This document shows, one piece after another, positions 34,549 through 43,697 of a stretch of DNA of 64,000 nucleotides. The stretch covers positions 3,465,501 to 3,529,500 of the forward strand of contig NZ_CP065511.1 of the NCBI RefSeq assembly GCF_022811925.1, read 5' to 3'. A program made the translations under genes and the position numbers. Under the pieces are notes generated by a model. The model was given only the letters and a program-made list of their open reading frames with translations, was not told where the DNA came from and did no database searches. The first letter of the stretch is position 1. Each line of letters begins with the position of its first letter. The stretch comes from Cytobacillus oceanisediminis. Lineage in GTDB: Bacteria > Bacillota > Bacilli > Bacillales > Cytobacillaceae.

Positions 34549-35414
34549 ACAGCACTCCCCTTTTCTCCCAGCAGCCCTGTTGGTTTCACCAATAATACGA
34601 TAGCCAATAGGAGCATATTCAATGCCAGTGACAAATCAGGCATATAATAAGCCATAAACGCTCCCGATACTCCTACGATCAGGGAAGCCAGTGCCGATCC
34701 CTGCAGGCTGCCCATTCCGCCAATGATGACCACAATGAAAGCCAGTATGGCATACTGCATGCCCATTTCCGCAAAAACGACTCCAGAATACGGCGCTAAT
34801 AGCGCTCCGCCTAAAGCAGCCAATCCGGCACCGAGCAGGAATACGAATGTAAAAAGTCCTTTTACATTGATTCCGAGCGCCTGAACCATTTCCTTATCCA
34901 GCACTCCAGCCCTGATCATAAGTCCAATCTGCGTACGGCTGAGCAAAAGCCATAATGCCAGATACAGCAGCAGTCCAACAACGATTACAAAAACACGGTA
35001 TTTAATGATGATGATTCCATCAAACTGATAGCTCCCTTCAAGCCATCCCGGAAGGTTTACCCGTATAGGATTCGGTCCCCAGAAAATTTTGATGCTTTCA
35101 GATAATACCAGCATCCCGCCTAATGTAATCAGCAGCTGCCGGACATGATTCCCATAGACAGGACGGATCAGGAATCTTTCCAATACCCATCCCAAGACCA
35201 TTCCGACTGCAACTGCACCCGCTATCGCTAATAGAAAACTGTTTGTTTCTTTAAAGATCCACGCTCCTGAGAAAGCGCCCCAGACGAATAATCCTCCATG
35301 GGCAAAGTTCAATACACTCATCAGTCCAAAGATTAAGGTAAGTCCGGCAGCCAGAAGGAATATCAGCAGCCCTGTTGAAACCCCATTGACCAATAAATTA
35401 ATAAAGACTTCCAT
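34545..35414 (-). CDS. livH: Branched-chain amino acid-type ABC transporter permease LivH
   Basis: 289 aa permease with GLTLIFGLMSVLNFAHGG near residue 25 and the cytosolic loop VLDKEMVQALGIN (about 175), both typical of LivH. It would pair with LivM to form the membrane channel. ATG follows GGGGGGCTGG, 20 nt after livF. Confidence 0.92.
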   Translation of the reverse strand: MEVFINLLVNGVSTGLLIFLLAAGLTLIFGLMSVLNFAHGGLFVWGAFSGAWIFKETNSFLLAIAGAVAVGMVLGWVLERFLIRPVYGNHVRQLLITLGGMLVLSESIKIFWGPNPIRVNLPGWLEGSYQFDGIIIIKYRVFVIVVGLLLYLALWLLLSRTQIGLMIRAGVLDKEMVQALGINVKGLFTFVFLLGAGLAALGGALLAPYSGVVFAEMGMQYAILAFIVVIIGGMGSLQGSALASLIVGVSGAFMAYYMPDLSLALNMLLLAIVLLVKPTGLLGEKGSAV

Positions 35415-35434
35415 TTCCAGCCCCCCTTCACTGC

Positions 35435-36139
35435 TTACGCGATGCCCAAGTATTTCTGGCAGGTTTCCTTGTCTTCTTTTAGATCCTGCATCCAGCCATC
35501 ATGGACTATTTTTCCGTCATCCATAATGTAAAAATAATCACCGATCTCGCTTGCCATCAGGAAGTTCTGCTCCACTAGCAGAATCGTCGTTTTTTCCTTC
35601 ATTTTCATGATCGATTCCATCAGCTTTTCAACCATGATCGGCGATAATCCTTTGCTTGGCTCATCAATCAGAAGCAGTCCATCTCCATTGATATACGCCC
35701 TGGCAATCGCCAGCATCTGCTTTTGACCACCGGAAAGCAAACCGCTTTTCTTGCGCCAGAACTTCTTCAAATCCGGGAAAAGCTCCAGCATCCACTCCAT
35801 TTTTTCTTCCGTCTCACCTGTGCTTTTGGCCTTGGCCAAATTCAGGGTTTCTTCTACAGTCAGTGCACTGAATATTCCCTGATTTTCCGGCACATAGCCG
35901 ATTCCTTTTCTGGAGATCAGGTGGGTAGGGATTCCGCTGATCTTCTGATCGTGATAATGCACGGAACCCGTGGTGGATGGGTTAAAGCCCATGATGGTGC
36001 GCAGTGTTGTCGTTTTGCCTGCTCCATTTCTCCCGAACAGGACGGTGATGCTTCCCTCTTCCACGGACATGGACACACCCTGAAGAATGTGATATTGACC
36101 CAAATAGGTCTCCAGATTATCCAGTTTTAATAGACTCAC
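35435..36139 (-). CDS. livF: ABC transporter ATPase LivF
   Basis: 234 aa ATPase: Walker A GRNGAGKTT (about 35-43), signature LSGGQKQM (about 138), Walker B LLLIDEPS (about 156), H-loop-type segment near VEQN. GTG start at 36139 after AGGAGG, overlapping the livG end by 23 nt. Confidence 0.93.
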   Translation of the reverse strand: MSLLKLDNLETYLGQYHILQGVSMSVEEGSITVLFGRNGAGKTTTLRTIMGFNPSTTGSVHYHDQKISGIPTHLISRKGIGYVPENQGIFSALTVEETLNLAKAKSTGETEEKMEWMLELFPDLKKFWRKKSGLLSGGQKQMLAIARAYINGDGLLLIDEPSKGLSPIMVEKLMESIMKMKEKTTILLVEQNFLMASEIGDYFYIMDDGKIVHDGWMQDLKEDKETCQKYLGIA

Positions 36140-36890
36140 GATGCAAGCCTCCTAAATATGCCGTCTGAACTCTTTGATCCTTAATAATTTCCTTCGGATT
36201 GCCGCTGGCCAGAAGCTCTCCATTGAATAGCACCACAAGGGTATCGGACAGATGCATGACCATCTCCATTTTGTGTTCGATTAATACAATCGTGTACATG
36301 CCTTCCTTCTTAATGTTCTCTATCACTTCCAGAATGGCAGGGATCTCTTCAATCGATATGCCTGCTGTCGGTTCATCAAGGAGAAGCAATTCCGTTTTGA
36401 GAGCCAGCAGCATGGCCAGCTCCAGTTTTCGTTTTTCCCCATGCGCCAGATCCTGTGCCAGCACATCTTCCTTGCCGCTTAGCATGCACCTCTCCATGGC
36501 CGCTTTTGCTTCATCCTGCTGGCGGTTCATGAAAGAAAGCCTTGGAAAGATCGAGTAGTAATCTTTACTTGATGATTGGATGGCCAGTCTGATATTTTCG
36601 AGCACCGTCAGTTCCGGAAAAATATTGGTGAGCTGGAAGGAGCGGCCAATGCCCCTTCTCGCCCGTAATGGTACAGAGAGCCTGGTTATATTGTCTTTCT
36701 TAAAATAAATCTCTCCCATTGTCGGTGGGATCTGGCCGCTCAGCAAGTTAAAGAGTGTGGTCTTGCCAGCCCCATTTGGACCGATAATCGAAGTCAGCTT
36801 GCCTCGCTCTATTTCCAGGTTCACTTCTTTTATGACATCATGCTCTCCAAAAGAAACAGATAGGCTTTTTGTTTCCAGAATATTTTCCAA
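36117..36890 (-). CDS. livG: ABC transporter ATPase LivG
   Basis: 257 aa from TTG 36890, 8 nt after GGGAGGGG. The ATG at 36908 has no ribosome site upstream and contains the better site itself. Walker A GPNGAGKTT and Walker B LLLLDEP are present, with LivG-type length and the C-terminal extension. The signature motif reads LAHGEKRKLE, as usual for LivG. Confidence 0.9.
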   Translation of the reverse strand: MENILETKSLSVSFGEHDVIKEVNLEIERGKLTSIIGPNGAGKTTLFNLLSGQIPPTMGEIYFKKDNITRLSVPLRARRGIGRSFQLTNIFPELTVLENIRLAIQSSSKDYYSIFPRLSFMNRQQDEAKAAMERCMLSGKEDVLAQDLAHGEKRKLELAMLLALKTELLLLDEPTAGISIEEIPAILEVIENIKKEGMYTIVLIEHKMEMVMHLSDTLVVLFNGELLASGNPKEIIKDQRVQTAYLGGLHRESIKTG

Positions 36891-36929
36891 CTTGGCGACC
36901 CCTCCCATGTATCTAACTATTCTGAATTT

Positions 36930-38144
36930 TTAATTTCCATTTCTGATTGGCGGCTCGGTTTCTTCCATATTCAATTCCCTGATCAGGACCGGCACCGGAT
37001 GATCCACACCCTCCTGTTCCTCCAGGGTTACTGCATATAGGGACTGCAATGCCTGATGATCCTCAGCCCGGAATTTCATCGTTCCTTTCGGTGTCTCAAA
37101 TTCCATATTTTCCATTGTGCTAATCAGACCATCCACATCTTTGTCGCCCTCTGTTTTCTTTAGTGCCTCCACAATGGAAATGGCAGCTGTCATTCCGCCA
37201 GCAGTAAACAGGTCAGGAATCTCACCGTCAAATTTTTTCTTATGTTCTTCCACCAGCCAGTCATTTACTTCATTATCCGGCAGGGTATGATAGTAAATGG
37301 AAAAACCGCTCATGCCAACCAAAGAATCCATCGTCTTTAAGGAAGCTATGTCCTGCGCCGCAGTGGATATTTTAATTCCCTGCTCCTCCAGCTGCATATC
37401 TTTTAACTGTTTCCATGGGGCATTGGATCCTGCCCAGACGATATAAAGGTAATCCGGCTTTTCATTTATAATGCTTTGAATATTCGCTGTGAAATCAGTG
37501 GAATTTGGGTCTGCATATTGTTCATTCACAATGGTGGCACCAAGCTTCTCCGCTCCTTCTTTAAAAGCAGCGATTCCTTCCCGTCCATAGGCATTATCCT
37601 GTGCGAAGGTCGCGATTTTCACATCTTTTTCAGCGATTGAAGCTGCACCGGCAACGGCATCCTGAGACGAATTTCTTCCAGTCCTGAAGATATACTTGTT
37701 CCAGTTCTGACCGGTGATGCTATCAGCAACCGCAGGCTCCACCACCATGATCTTTTCATATTCTTCAGCCAGCGGCAATACTGCCAGTGTGTCACCAGAG
37801 CTTGAGGACCCCACTAAGAAATCCACTTCATCCTCTTCCAGCAGTTTTGTCGCTTTTCTTACCGCGACATCTGGCTTTGTTTCTGTATCTTCCACAATGA
37901 ACTCGATCTTTTTGCCTGCGACTTCATTGGACCCCTCGGTTGCATAATCGAGCCCCAGTTCAAATCCAGCAACTGTTTGCTTTCCGTAGGTCTCTAGCGG
38001 ACCGGTTAAGGAAGCAAGCACACCAATTTTGACCGCTTCTTCTTCTGAACTCGCTGTGTCTCCGGAACATCCGGTTATGAATAAAAGAGTGAGCACGATG
38101 AAGAGTCTTAATACCGACTTAATGCCATGCACCTTACACTTCAC
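36930..38144 (-). CDS. livK: Liv-type ABC transporter substrate-binding lipoprotein
   Basis: 404 aa, lipoprotein signal LLFITGC (Cys about residue 26), then a type I periplasmic-binding fold (IGVLASLTGPLETYGKQ ... near 42). Members of this family bind branched amino acids, amides, urea or aromatic/aliphatic acids. GTG start after GGGGGAATGGGAA. It sits between the NHL-propeller gene and livG in the same operon. Confidence 0.9.
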   Translation of the reverse strand: MKCKVHGIKSVLRLFIVLTLLFITGCSGDTASSEEEAVKIGVLASLTGPLETYGKQTVAGFELGLDYATEGSNEVAGKKIEFIVEDTETKPDVAVRKATKLLEEDEVDFLVGSSSSGDTLAVLPLAEEYEKIMVVEPAVADSITGQNWNKYIFRTGRNSSQDAVAGAASIAEKDVKIATFAQDNAYGREGIAAFKEGAEKLGATIVNEQYADPNSTDFTANIQSIINEKPDYLYIVWAGSNAPWKQLKDMQLEEQGIKISTAAQDIASLKTMDSLVGMSGFSIYYHTLPDNEVNDWLVEEHKKKFDGEIPDLFTAGGMTAAISIVEALKKTEGDKDVDGLISTMENMEFETPKGTMKFRAEDHQALQSLYAVTLEEQEGVDHPVPVLIRELNMEETEPPIRNGN

Positions 38145-38161
38145 TTCCCATTCCCCCTATT

Positions 38162-40009
38162 TTAATTTTCTTTTCTAAAGAACTGTATTTTATGAAGCAG
38201 TCCGTCTGCGACAATAATGTTCCCGCTGCTGTCTATATCAAGACCCTGAGGTGAAAAGAAATGTCCGTCTTCACCGCTGAAAGTTCCAAACTGCTCTATG
38301 AATCTGCCATTTTCATCATAGACATTCATGCGGTTGTTGGAAGTATCCGTCACATACACACGGTCCTGTTCATCAATGGCAATGCCTGTAGGCAAGAACA
38401 GATCACCCGCTTCTTCGCCCCAATTTTCCAATGGATCCAGGTGGCCGCTTCCGCCGTTTGTTCCCCACTTGGTAATAAATTGGCCATTATTATCGAATTT
38501 CTGAACGCGATTGTTGATCCGGTCCACTGCGTACACATTGTCTTTAGAATCGATCGCCAGCTGCATCGGCTGAGAGAATTCGCCATTGCCAGTCCCTTTT
38601 CTGCCCCATTCTTTCATATACACGAAAAAGGAATTAAACTTTTGGATCCGATTATTTTCAGAGTCTGACACAAAGATATTGCCTTTGCTGTCAACTGCTA
38701 CCCCGCTTGGGAATTGGAAATAGCCGCTTAATGTTCCTAAAGATCCATAGGCTGTGAGAAAGGTCCCTGCATTGGAGAACTTTTGAATGCGGTGATTCAC
38801 TGAGTCTGCCACATATACATTGTCATACCGGTCAACCGCAATTTGTCTCGGCACAAAAAATTGACCTGCATAACTGCCGTAGCCAAAAGGTCCACCTGTC
38901 CCGTACATGCTTCCCCATTTGCTTACCAGACTTCCGCTTGCATTATACTTCAGGATTCTATGATTAAAGGAATCTGAAACAAACACATTTCCCTTTGAAT
39001 CGCTTTGAACATCGTAAGGCCCTGCATATTGTTTGTCACCATACCGGCCTAATCCGATTGTCATTTTATACGAGATGCTCAATCCTATTTCCTTGTAGAC
39101 TTCAATTCGGTTATTGCCTGTATCGGTAATAAATAAATCTCCATCCTGATCTGGCAGGATCTGGTTCGGATACACTAAATTGGGGAAAATTCCTGTTGTA
39201 TAGAGAAACCGGTCAGAAGAGTCAAATTTCATGATTCGGTTGTTATAGGTGTCCGCTACATACAATGCTCCAGAGCTAGGCTCAAAGTTTATTCCCCTTG
39301 GATGGTAAAACTGATAAGAACCTAATCCAGGTTCAAGCCCGCCTATTTTTCGCTTGAAGCTGCCGTTCTGATCGAACACTTGAATTCGATTGTTGTACGT
39401 ATCGGCTACATAAACTTCACCACTATTGTTTATGGCAATGCCTTGCGGGAGAGCCATCTGGCCATTGCCTTTTCCATACGAACCGATCGTTAGGAGATAC
39501 TGCCCCTCGGAATTATACTTTTGAATGCGATGGTTAAATTCATCTGTAATGTAATAGTTGTTCTGCTGGTCTATCGCAATTTCTCTTGGAAAGCCAAATT
39601 GATTATTCCCTTCTCCTTTAGTTCCCCAGCTGTTGATAAACTTGAATTGAGAATCGAACTTCTGAATTCGGTAGTTGCCTGTATCAGCCACCAGAATGTT
39701 CCCTTCTCGATCAATGGCAATGCCAAAAGGCATATTGAATTCTCCCGGTGAATGGCCAAGGGATCCAAATGTCCCCAGGATTTTGCCGGAGGAATCCATT
39801 TTTACTATGCGATGATTCCCCATATCTGCCATATAAAGATTACCGGAGGTATCTTTGGCTAAAGCAACCGGAGTCCGAAACATATTGGAAGAATCAGTTT
39901 CATTTCCCCATGCCTGCTGAAAGCTATAGGAAGCTTCTGCAAATCCGATGCCAGTGCCCATAAGGGAAAAAAGAAGGAGAAACAGGACTATCCTCTTTAT
40001 CCTTTTCAT
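38162..40009 (-). CDS. Secreted NHL-repeat beta-propeller protein
   Basis: 615 aa from the ATG at 40009, after GGAGAGGAG and overlapping the upstream stop by 4 nt (ATGA). A longer frame to 40135 lies in the KASIII gene. A signal peptide (about 1-26) is followed by roughly twelve NHL repeats of 45-50 residues with VADTGNYRIQKF / VADTYNNRIQVF-type cores, enough for two propellers. Such proteins act as extracellular binding platforms. Presence in an operon of acyl-CoA enzymes and an importer suggests it captures or presents the substrate at the surface; that is inference. Confidence 0.85.
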   Translation of the reverse strand: MKRIKRIVLFLLLFSLMGTGIGFAEASYSFQQAWGNETDSSNMFRTPVALAKDTSGNLYMADMGNHRIVKMDSSGKILGTFGSLGHSPGEFNMPFGIAIDREGNILVADTGNYRIQKFDSQFKFINSWGTKGEGNNQFGFPREIAIDQQNNYYITDEFNHRIQKYNSEGQYLLTIGSYGKGNGQMALPQGIAINNSGEVYVADTYNNRIQVFDQNGSFKRKIGGLEPGLGSYQFYHPRGINFEPSSGALYVADTYNNRIMKFDSSDRFLYTTGIFPNLVYPNQILPDQDGDLFITDTGNNRIEVYKEIGLSISYKMTIGLGRYGDKQYAGPYDVQSDSKGNVFVSDSFNHRILKYNASGSLVSKWGSMYGTGGPFGYGSYAGQFFVPRQIAVDRYDNVYVADSVNHRIQKFSNAGTFLTAYGSLGTLSGYFQFPSGVAVDSKGNIFVSDSENNRIQKFNSFFVYMKEWGRKGTGNGEFSQPMQLAIDSKDNVYAVDRINNRVQKFDNNGQFITKWGTNGGSGHLDPLENWGEEAGDLFLPTGIAIDEQDRVYVTDTSNNRMNVYDENGRFIEQFGTFSGEDGHFFSPQGLDIDSSGNIIVADGLLHKIQFFRKEN

Positions 40010-41016
40010 CTTTTCTCTCCTCTCCATTGAACTACAGTTGCAGCCCACGTATACCCAGTTCCCGCACTGACTGCTACCGCTAAGTCTCCAGGATTCAAAA
40101 GTCCCTGTTCCTGTGCAAAATGCAGCCCTATGCATGGGTCAAGTGAAGACATGTGACCATGGTGATTTAAGTAGATAGCTTTTTCTTCAGGAAGTTCGAG
40201 TGATTGTAAGAGTTCTTTGAACATGGAACGTTTGGTGTGCAGTGGCAATAGGAGTTTCATATCTTGAGGAGTATAACCACTTCTATGAAGTGCTTCGCGA
40301 ACTACATGATCAAAATTTGCAATCGATACAGGATCGAGTCTTTCTTTCATGGATTGCGGATCCTTCACATCAATATAATGAAGGTTTTTTTCTACTGTTT
40401 CGCGGCTGGCAAAATGTTTTGAGCCTCCAGCAGGCGTTCGGACATCATCATGGAAGGAACCGTCTGTCAGGATGGCACTCTTCAGTATTTCACTCTGGGA
40501 GCAATCCCTGGTGACCAGTGCAGCTGTTCCTCCATCGGCAAAGTTGAACATGAACCGTGACCGCGGATTCTCATAATCCACGATCTGCGATTCTTTACAT
40601 CCCCCAACAAGCAGGATGTTTTGAATCGACTGGTCTGAAGCAATCATGTCCTTTGCCACCTTTAAGGCAATCGGAAAACAGGAGCTGACATTCATGATTT
40701 CAAACGCATAGGCATTTTTCGCCCCTAATTCATGCTGTATTTTCGGAGCACTGGACCAGACATAATAATCCTTATGAGGACTGCCAAAATAGATCACGAC
40801 ATCGATGGACAGCGGGTCAATCCCTTCGATCGCCTGCCTTCCTGCAGCAATGGCCAAGTCGGAGGCATGCAGGCTATCATCTGCAACATGCTTCTGGACC
40901 AAACCGAACTTTTCGATAATCACCTGTTCAGGTATGCCCGTCTTTACAGCCAGATCTGCTGCCGTTTCGATTCCAGGAGGAAAAAATACTCCTGTTGCTA
41001 TAATGCCAATTCCCAT
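40006..41016 (-). CDS. 3-oxoacyl-ACP synthase III (KASIII/thiolase-fold) family enzyme
   Basis: 336 aa. The nucleophile is C113 in NVSSCFPIA and the first histidine is H260 in LPLHTKRSM. The position of the FabH asparagine carries His (H288 in HHGHMSS), giving a Cys-His-His set rather than Cys-His-Asn. This occurs in KASIII-like enzymes outside housekeeping FabH that handle unusual acyl donors. The MaoC stop and this ATG overlap as TGATG. In this operon it could condense or thiolytically cleave an acyl-CoA. Confidence 0.82.
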   Translation of the reverse strand: MGIGIIATGVFFPPGIETAADLAVKTGIPEQVIIEKFGLVQKHVADDSLHASDLAIAAGRQAIEGIDPLSIDVVIYFGSPHKDYYVWSSAPKIQHELGAKNAYAFEIMNVSSCFPIALKVAKDMIASDQSIQNILLVGGCKESQIVDYENPRSRFMFNFADGGTAALVTRDCSQSEILKSAILTDGSFHDDVRTPAGGSKHFASRETVEKNLHYIDVKDPQSMKERLDPVSIANFDHVVREALHRSGYTPQDMKLLLPLHTKRSMFKELLQSLELPEEKAIYLNHHGHMSSLDPCIGLHFAQEQGLLNPGDLAVAVSAGTGYTWAATVVQWRGEKR

Positions 41017-41432
41017 CAGATTACCCCTCCATCTTCAGGCACCATCATCTTGGCCATGCCTGTCAAAACTTTTGTTCCATCCTGATTAAAGCACTCTGTC
41101 AGCAGTGTCAGTATTCGCCTTTCGCTGTCAATCTCCTGAACCGTTCCTTTTGCGGTAATCGTATCGCCTATAAAAACTGGCGCCTTAAACCGGATGGTCT
41201 GTTCAACATAAATGGATCCTTTTCCGGGCAGATGCACACCCAATAGCTGGGATAATAGACTGGATGTTAAGAGACCATGGGCTATGCGCTTTTTAAATCT
41301 CGTTTTTTTGGCGTATTCCCCGTCTATGTGGACCGGGTTGAAATCGCCGCTCAACCCTGCAAACATCACAAAATCTGTTTCTGTAATGGTTTTGCTGCAG
41401 GAGGCCTGCTGGCCGACACTATAACTGTTCAC
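41016..41432 (-). CDS. MaoC-like (R)-specific enoyl-CoA hydratase
   Basis: 138 aa hot-dog fold with the hydratase motif: D30 and H35 in GDFNPVHID, then IAHGLLTSSLLS. It would hydrate trans-2-enoyl-CoA to (R)-3-hydroxyacyl-CoA. GTG start after AAGAGGGTG, 4 nt after the acyl-CoA synthetase stop. Confidence 0.9.
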   Translation of the reverse strand: MNSYSVGQQASCSKTITETDFVMFAGLSGDFNPVHIDGEYAKKTRFKKRIAHGLLTSSLLSQLLGVHLPGKGSIYVEQTIRFKAPVFIGDTITAKGTVQEIDSERRILTLLTECFNQDGTKVLTGMAKMMVPEDGGVI

Positions 41433-41436
41433 CTTT

Positions 41437-42918
41437 TCACCCTCTTACTAAAAGTTGTGTTTTCTGTATTTTTCCCGTGGCATTTTTCGGGAGCTCGTTT
41501 AAAAATGTTACTTTCTTTGGAATCTTATATTTTGCAAGATTCCCGTGACAGTGTTGAACAACATCATCTTCAGTTAAAGCGCTTCCATTTTCTTTTACAA
41601 TAAACGCTTCAGGCACTTCACCCCAAAGTGGATCAGCATTCCCAACCACGGCAACCTCAGCTACATCTCTTAATTGACTGATCACTTGCTCCACTTCAAG
41701 CGGGTAGATATTTTCCCCGCCGGAAATAATCATTTCTTTCTTCCGGCCTACAATGAATAGGAACCCTTCTTCATCCGTTTTGGCTAAATCCCCTGTCAGA
41801 AGCCATCCATCTTTCAGTGCATCCTCAGTGGCATCAGGCCGGTTCCAATATTCCTTCATGATATTTGGCCCTCTCACCGCAAGCTCGCCAACTTCACCTT
41901 TTGGAGCAGCTTCGCCCTCTGAATCTATCAGCTTATATTCGGAAAATAACACCGGCTTGCCGATGGACCCTCTTTTCCGCGGTGCGTCTTCTTTTGTGAG
42001 CATAAATAGAGTAGGAGACGTCTCCGTCATTCCAAAGCCCTGTCCGAAGAGGAAGCCTTTATCAAAATAGGCATCTATTAATTCACGCGGACATGGGGCT
42101 CCTCCATTATAGAACCAGCGGACTGTGCTTAAATCAGCCGTTTTGAATGATGGGCTTGTCAGCAGTGCCTGATGAATGGTCGGAACTCCCATCACAATGG
42201 ACACCATATGCTTTTCAATCAACACGAGCGCTTTTTCAGGCTCAAACTTGCCAGGGATGACAATGGTTCCGCCTGAAAACAGGGACGGAAATGCAAACAG
42301 CCCGATTCCCCCAATATGAAACAGCGGAAGCAGCACGATGCAGCGATCCTCTGACGTTAAATCGATCGCAAGCTTATTATTCACCGCATTCCAGAACATA
42401 TTGCTCTGTGTCAGCACGGCCCCTTTCGGTTTGCCGGTGGTCCCGGAGGTGTAGCAGATAATGTATGGAGCTTCCTCGTCAATTGGATTCTCATTAGTAA
42501 AGCTCGTTTGAGTAACCTCCCATAAATCCTCCATAAACTCGAAACTCTGAAGTTCGCTTTGTTCAACAAGGGAGGACGCAAACTCTGCATTCTCCTTTTC
42601 GGCAAAAATCAGCTTTGAGCCGCTGTCGTTGAGCTGGAAAACCAGTTCCTTTGCACTTAGCCGAATATTGAGCGGGACGGCCACACATTCTGCCTTTGCA
42701 ATGGCAAATAGAAGGACTATGTATTCAATCCGGTTGTGCGACAGAATGGCGATGCGTTCTCCTTTTCTTCCCTGCAGCTTTTCATAAATTTTCACAGCAG
42801 CTGAATCGATCATTTTATCCAGCTGCCTGTAGGACACCTTTTCGTTATCTGTTATGACTGCTGTTCGATCTGGATGTGTATATGCCCATTTCTGAATCCA
42901 ATAGGCAATCCCTTTCAT
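41437..42918 (-). CDS. Acyl-CoA synthetase (AMP-binding, class I adenylate-forming)
   Basis: 493 aa with the standard motifs: P-loop YTSGTTGKPKG (about 154-164), GMTETSP (about 296), LTGDLAKTDEEGF (A7 region), GRKKEMIISGGENIYP (A8 hinge) and the C-terminal catalytic Lys in NATGKIQK. It activates a carboxylic acid to its CoA thioester. Length and sequence fit medium/long-chain or MenE-like ligases; the substrate is undecided. It is the first enzyme gene after the TetR regulator (14-nt gap), so it probably starts the pathway for the acid imported by the Liv system. Confidence 0.9.
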   Translation of the reverse strand: MKGIAYWIQKWAYTHPDRTAVITDNEKVSYRQLDKMIDSAAVKIYEKLQGRKGERIAILSHNRIEYIVLLFAIAKAECVAVPLNIRLSAKELVFQLNDSGSKLIFAEKENAEFASSLVEQSELQSFEFMEDLWEVTQTSFTNENPIDEEAPYIICYTSGTTGKPKGAVLTQSNMFWNAVNNKLAIDLTSEDRCIVLLPLFHIGGIGLFAFPSLFSGGTIVIPGKFEPEKALVLIEKHMVSIVMGVPTIHQALLTSPSFKTADLSTVRWFYNGGAPCPRELIDAYFDKGFLFGQGFGMTETSPTLFMLTKEDAPRKRGSIGKPVLFSEYKLIDSEGEAAPKGEVGELAVRGPNIMKEYWNRPDATEDALKDGWLLTGDLAKTDEEGFLFIVGRKKEMIISGGENIYPLEVEQVISQLRDVAEVAVVGNADPLWGEVPEAFIVKENGSALTEDDVVQHCHGNLAKYKIPKKVTFLNELPKNATGKIQKTQLLVRG

Positions 42919-42932
42919 CGAACTCCCCCTCT

Positions 42933-43535
42933 TTACTTTTTTAGCCCTTGGAAGATAAGTGTCATCGCAGCATCAAATGCTTCTTCAGGAACTTCTTTCT
43001 TTTCCCAATACACCCATCTCATGCCGAGGAACTGTCCAATCGACATTAAGCAGTAAGCAACTGTCTCCTGGTCCAGGTCCTTAAACTCTCCCGCTTCAAT
43101 CCCTTGAGACAGACTCTTTAAAAATCCGTTTGCCAGCTTCCCGTAATACCAGCGAAACAGCTCCTGATCCACCACAACAGCCTGCTGGACAATGCTGTAT
43201 AAATTCGGATGATTTTTGACCCAGCTGAAGAAAGCAAAAAAGCCATTTCGCTGTGCTTCCTCAAAAGATGAGCTTCCTGCCATACCTTCCTTAATTGCAA
43301 TGCGCAGATCCCGGCTGTAGCTGCGGATCAGCTCATCATAAATATCTTTCTTTGAAGGAAAGTAATTATAAAAGGTTCCCTGGGCAACCTTGGCTTCCTG
43401 TGAAATATTGACGATGGAAGTTTCAAAATATCCCTTCTGCCCAAAGACCTCTTCAGCAGCTTTTAATAATTTTTCACGCGTTTCAATCCCTCTTGGAGTT
43501 AGTGCTTTTTCCTCAGTCACATTTTTAACTGACAC
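42933..43535 (-). CDS. TetR/AcrR family regulator of the acyl-CoA/liv operon
   Basis: 200 aa from GTG 43535, 6 nt after GAGAGGTG; the GTG at 43544 is part of that site. TetR-type helix-turn-helix at about 30-60 (SIVNISQEAKVAQGTFYNYFPSKKD). It is the first gene of the operon, so it probably represses its own operon and is released by an acyl-CoA or acid, as FadR-type TetR proteins of Bacilli are (family knowledge). No clear palindrome was identified in its AT-rich upstream region. Confidence 0.88.
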   Translation of the reverse strand: MSVKNVTEEKALTPRGIETREKLLKAAEEVFGQKGYFETSIVNISQEAKVAQGTFYNYFPSKKDIYDELIRSYSRDLRIAIKEGMAGSSSFEEAQRNGFFAFFSWVKNHPNLYSIVQQAVVVDQELFRWYYGKLANGFLKSLSQGIEAGEFKDLDQETVAYCLMSIGQFLGMRWVYWEKKEVPEEAFDAAMTLIFQGLKK

Positions 43536-43643
43536 CTGAATCACCTCTCAACTTTATTATAAATAATATTCTTAAAATTACAACAATAAAATTTAAAAAA
43601 TTTGCAGGCTGAAAATAGTTTGTTTTTAGAACTGAGCTAAAAT

Positions 43644-43670
43644 AACCCCGTGCATATTTATGACGGGGTT
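43644..43670. terminator. Hairpin between vgb and the TetR gene
   Basis: AACCCCGT (43644-43651) and ACGGGGTT (43663-43670) form an 8-bp stem just past the vgb stop; the minus-strand tail is moderately T-rich. Likely the vgb terminator. Confidence 0.7.
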
Positions 43671-43697
43671 AAATAATTCATCAAATTAGACCTTCAA

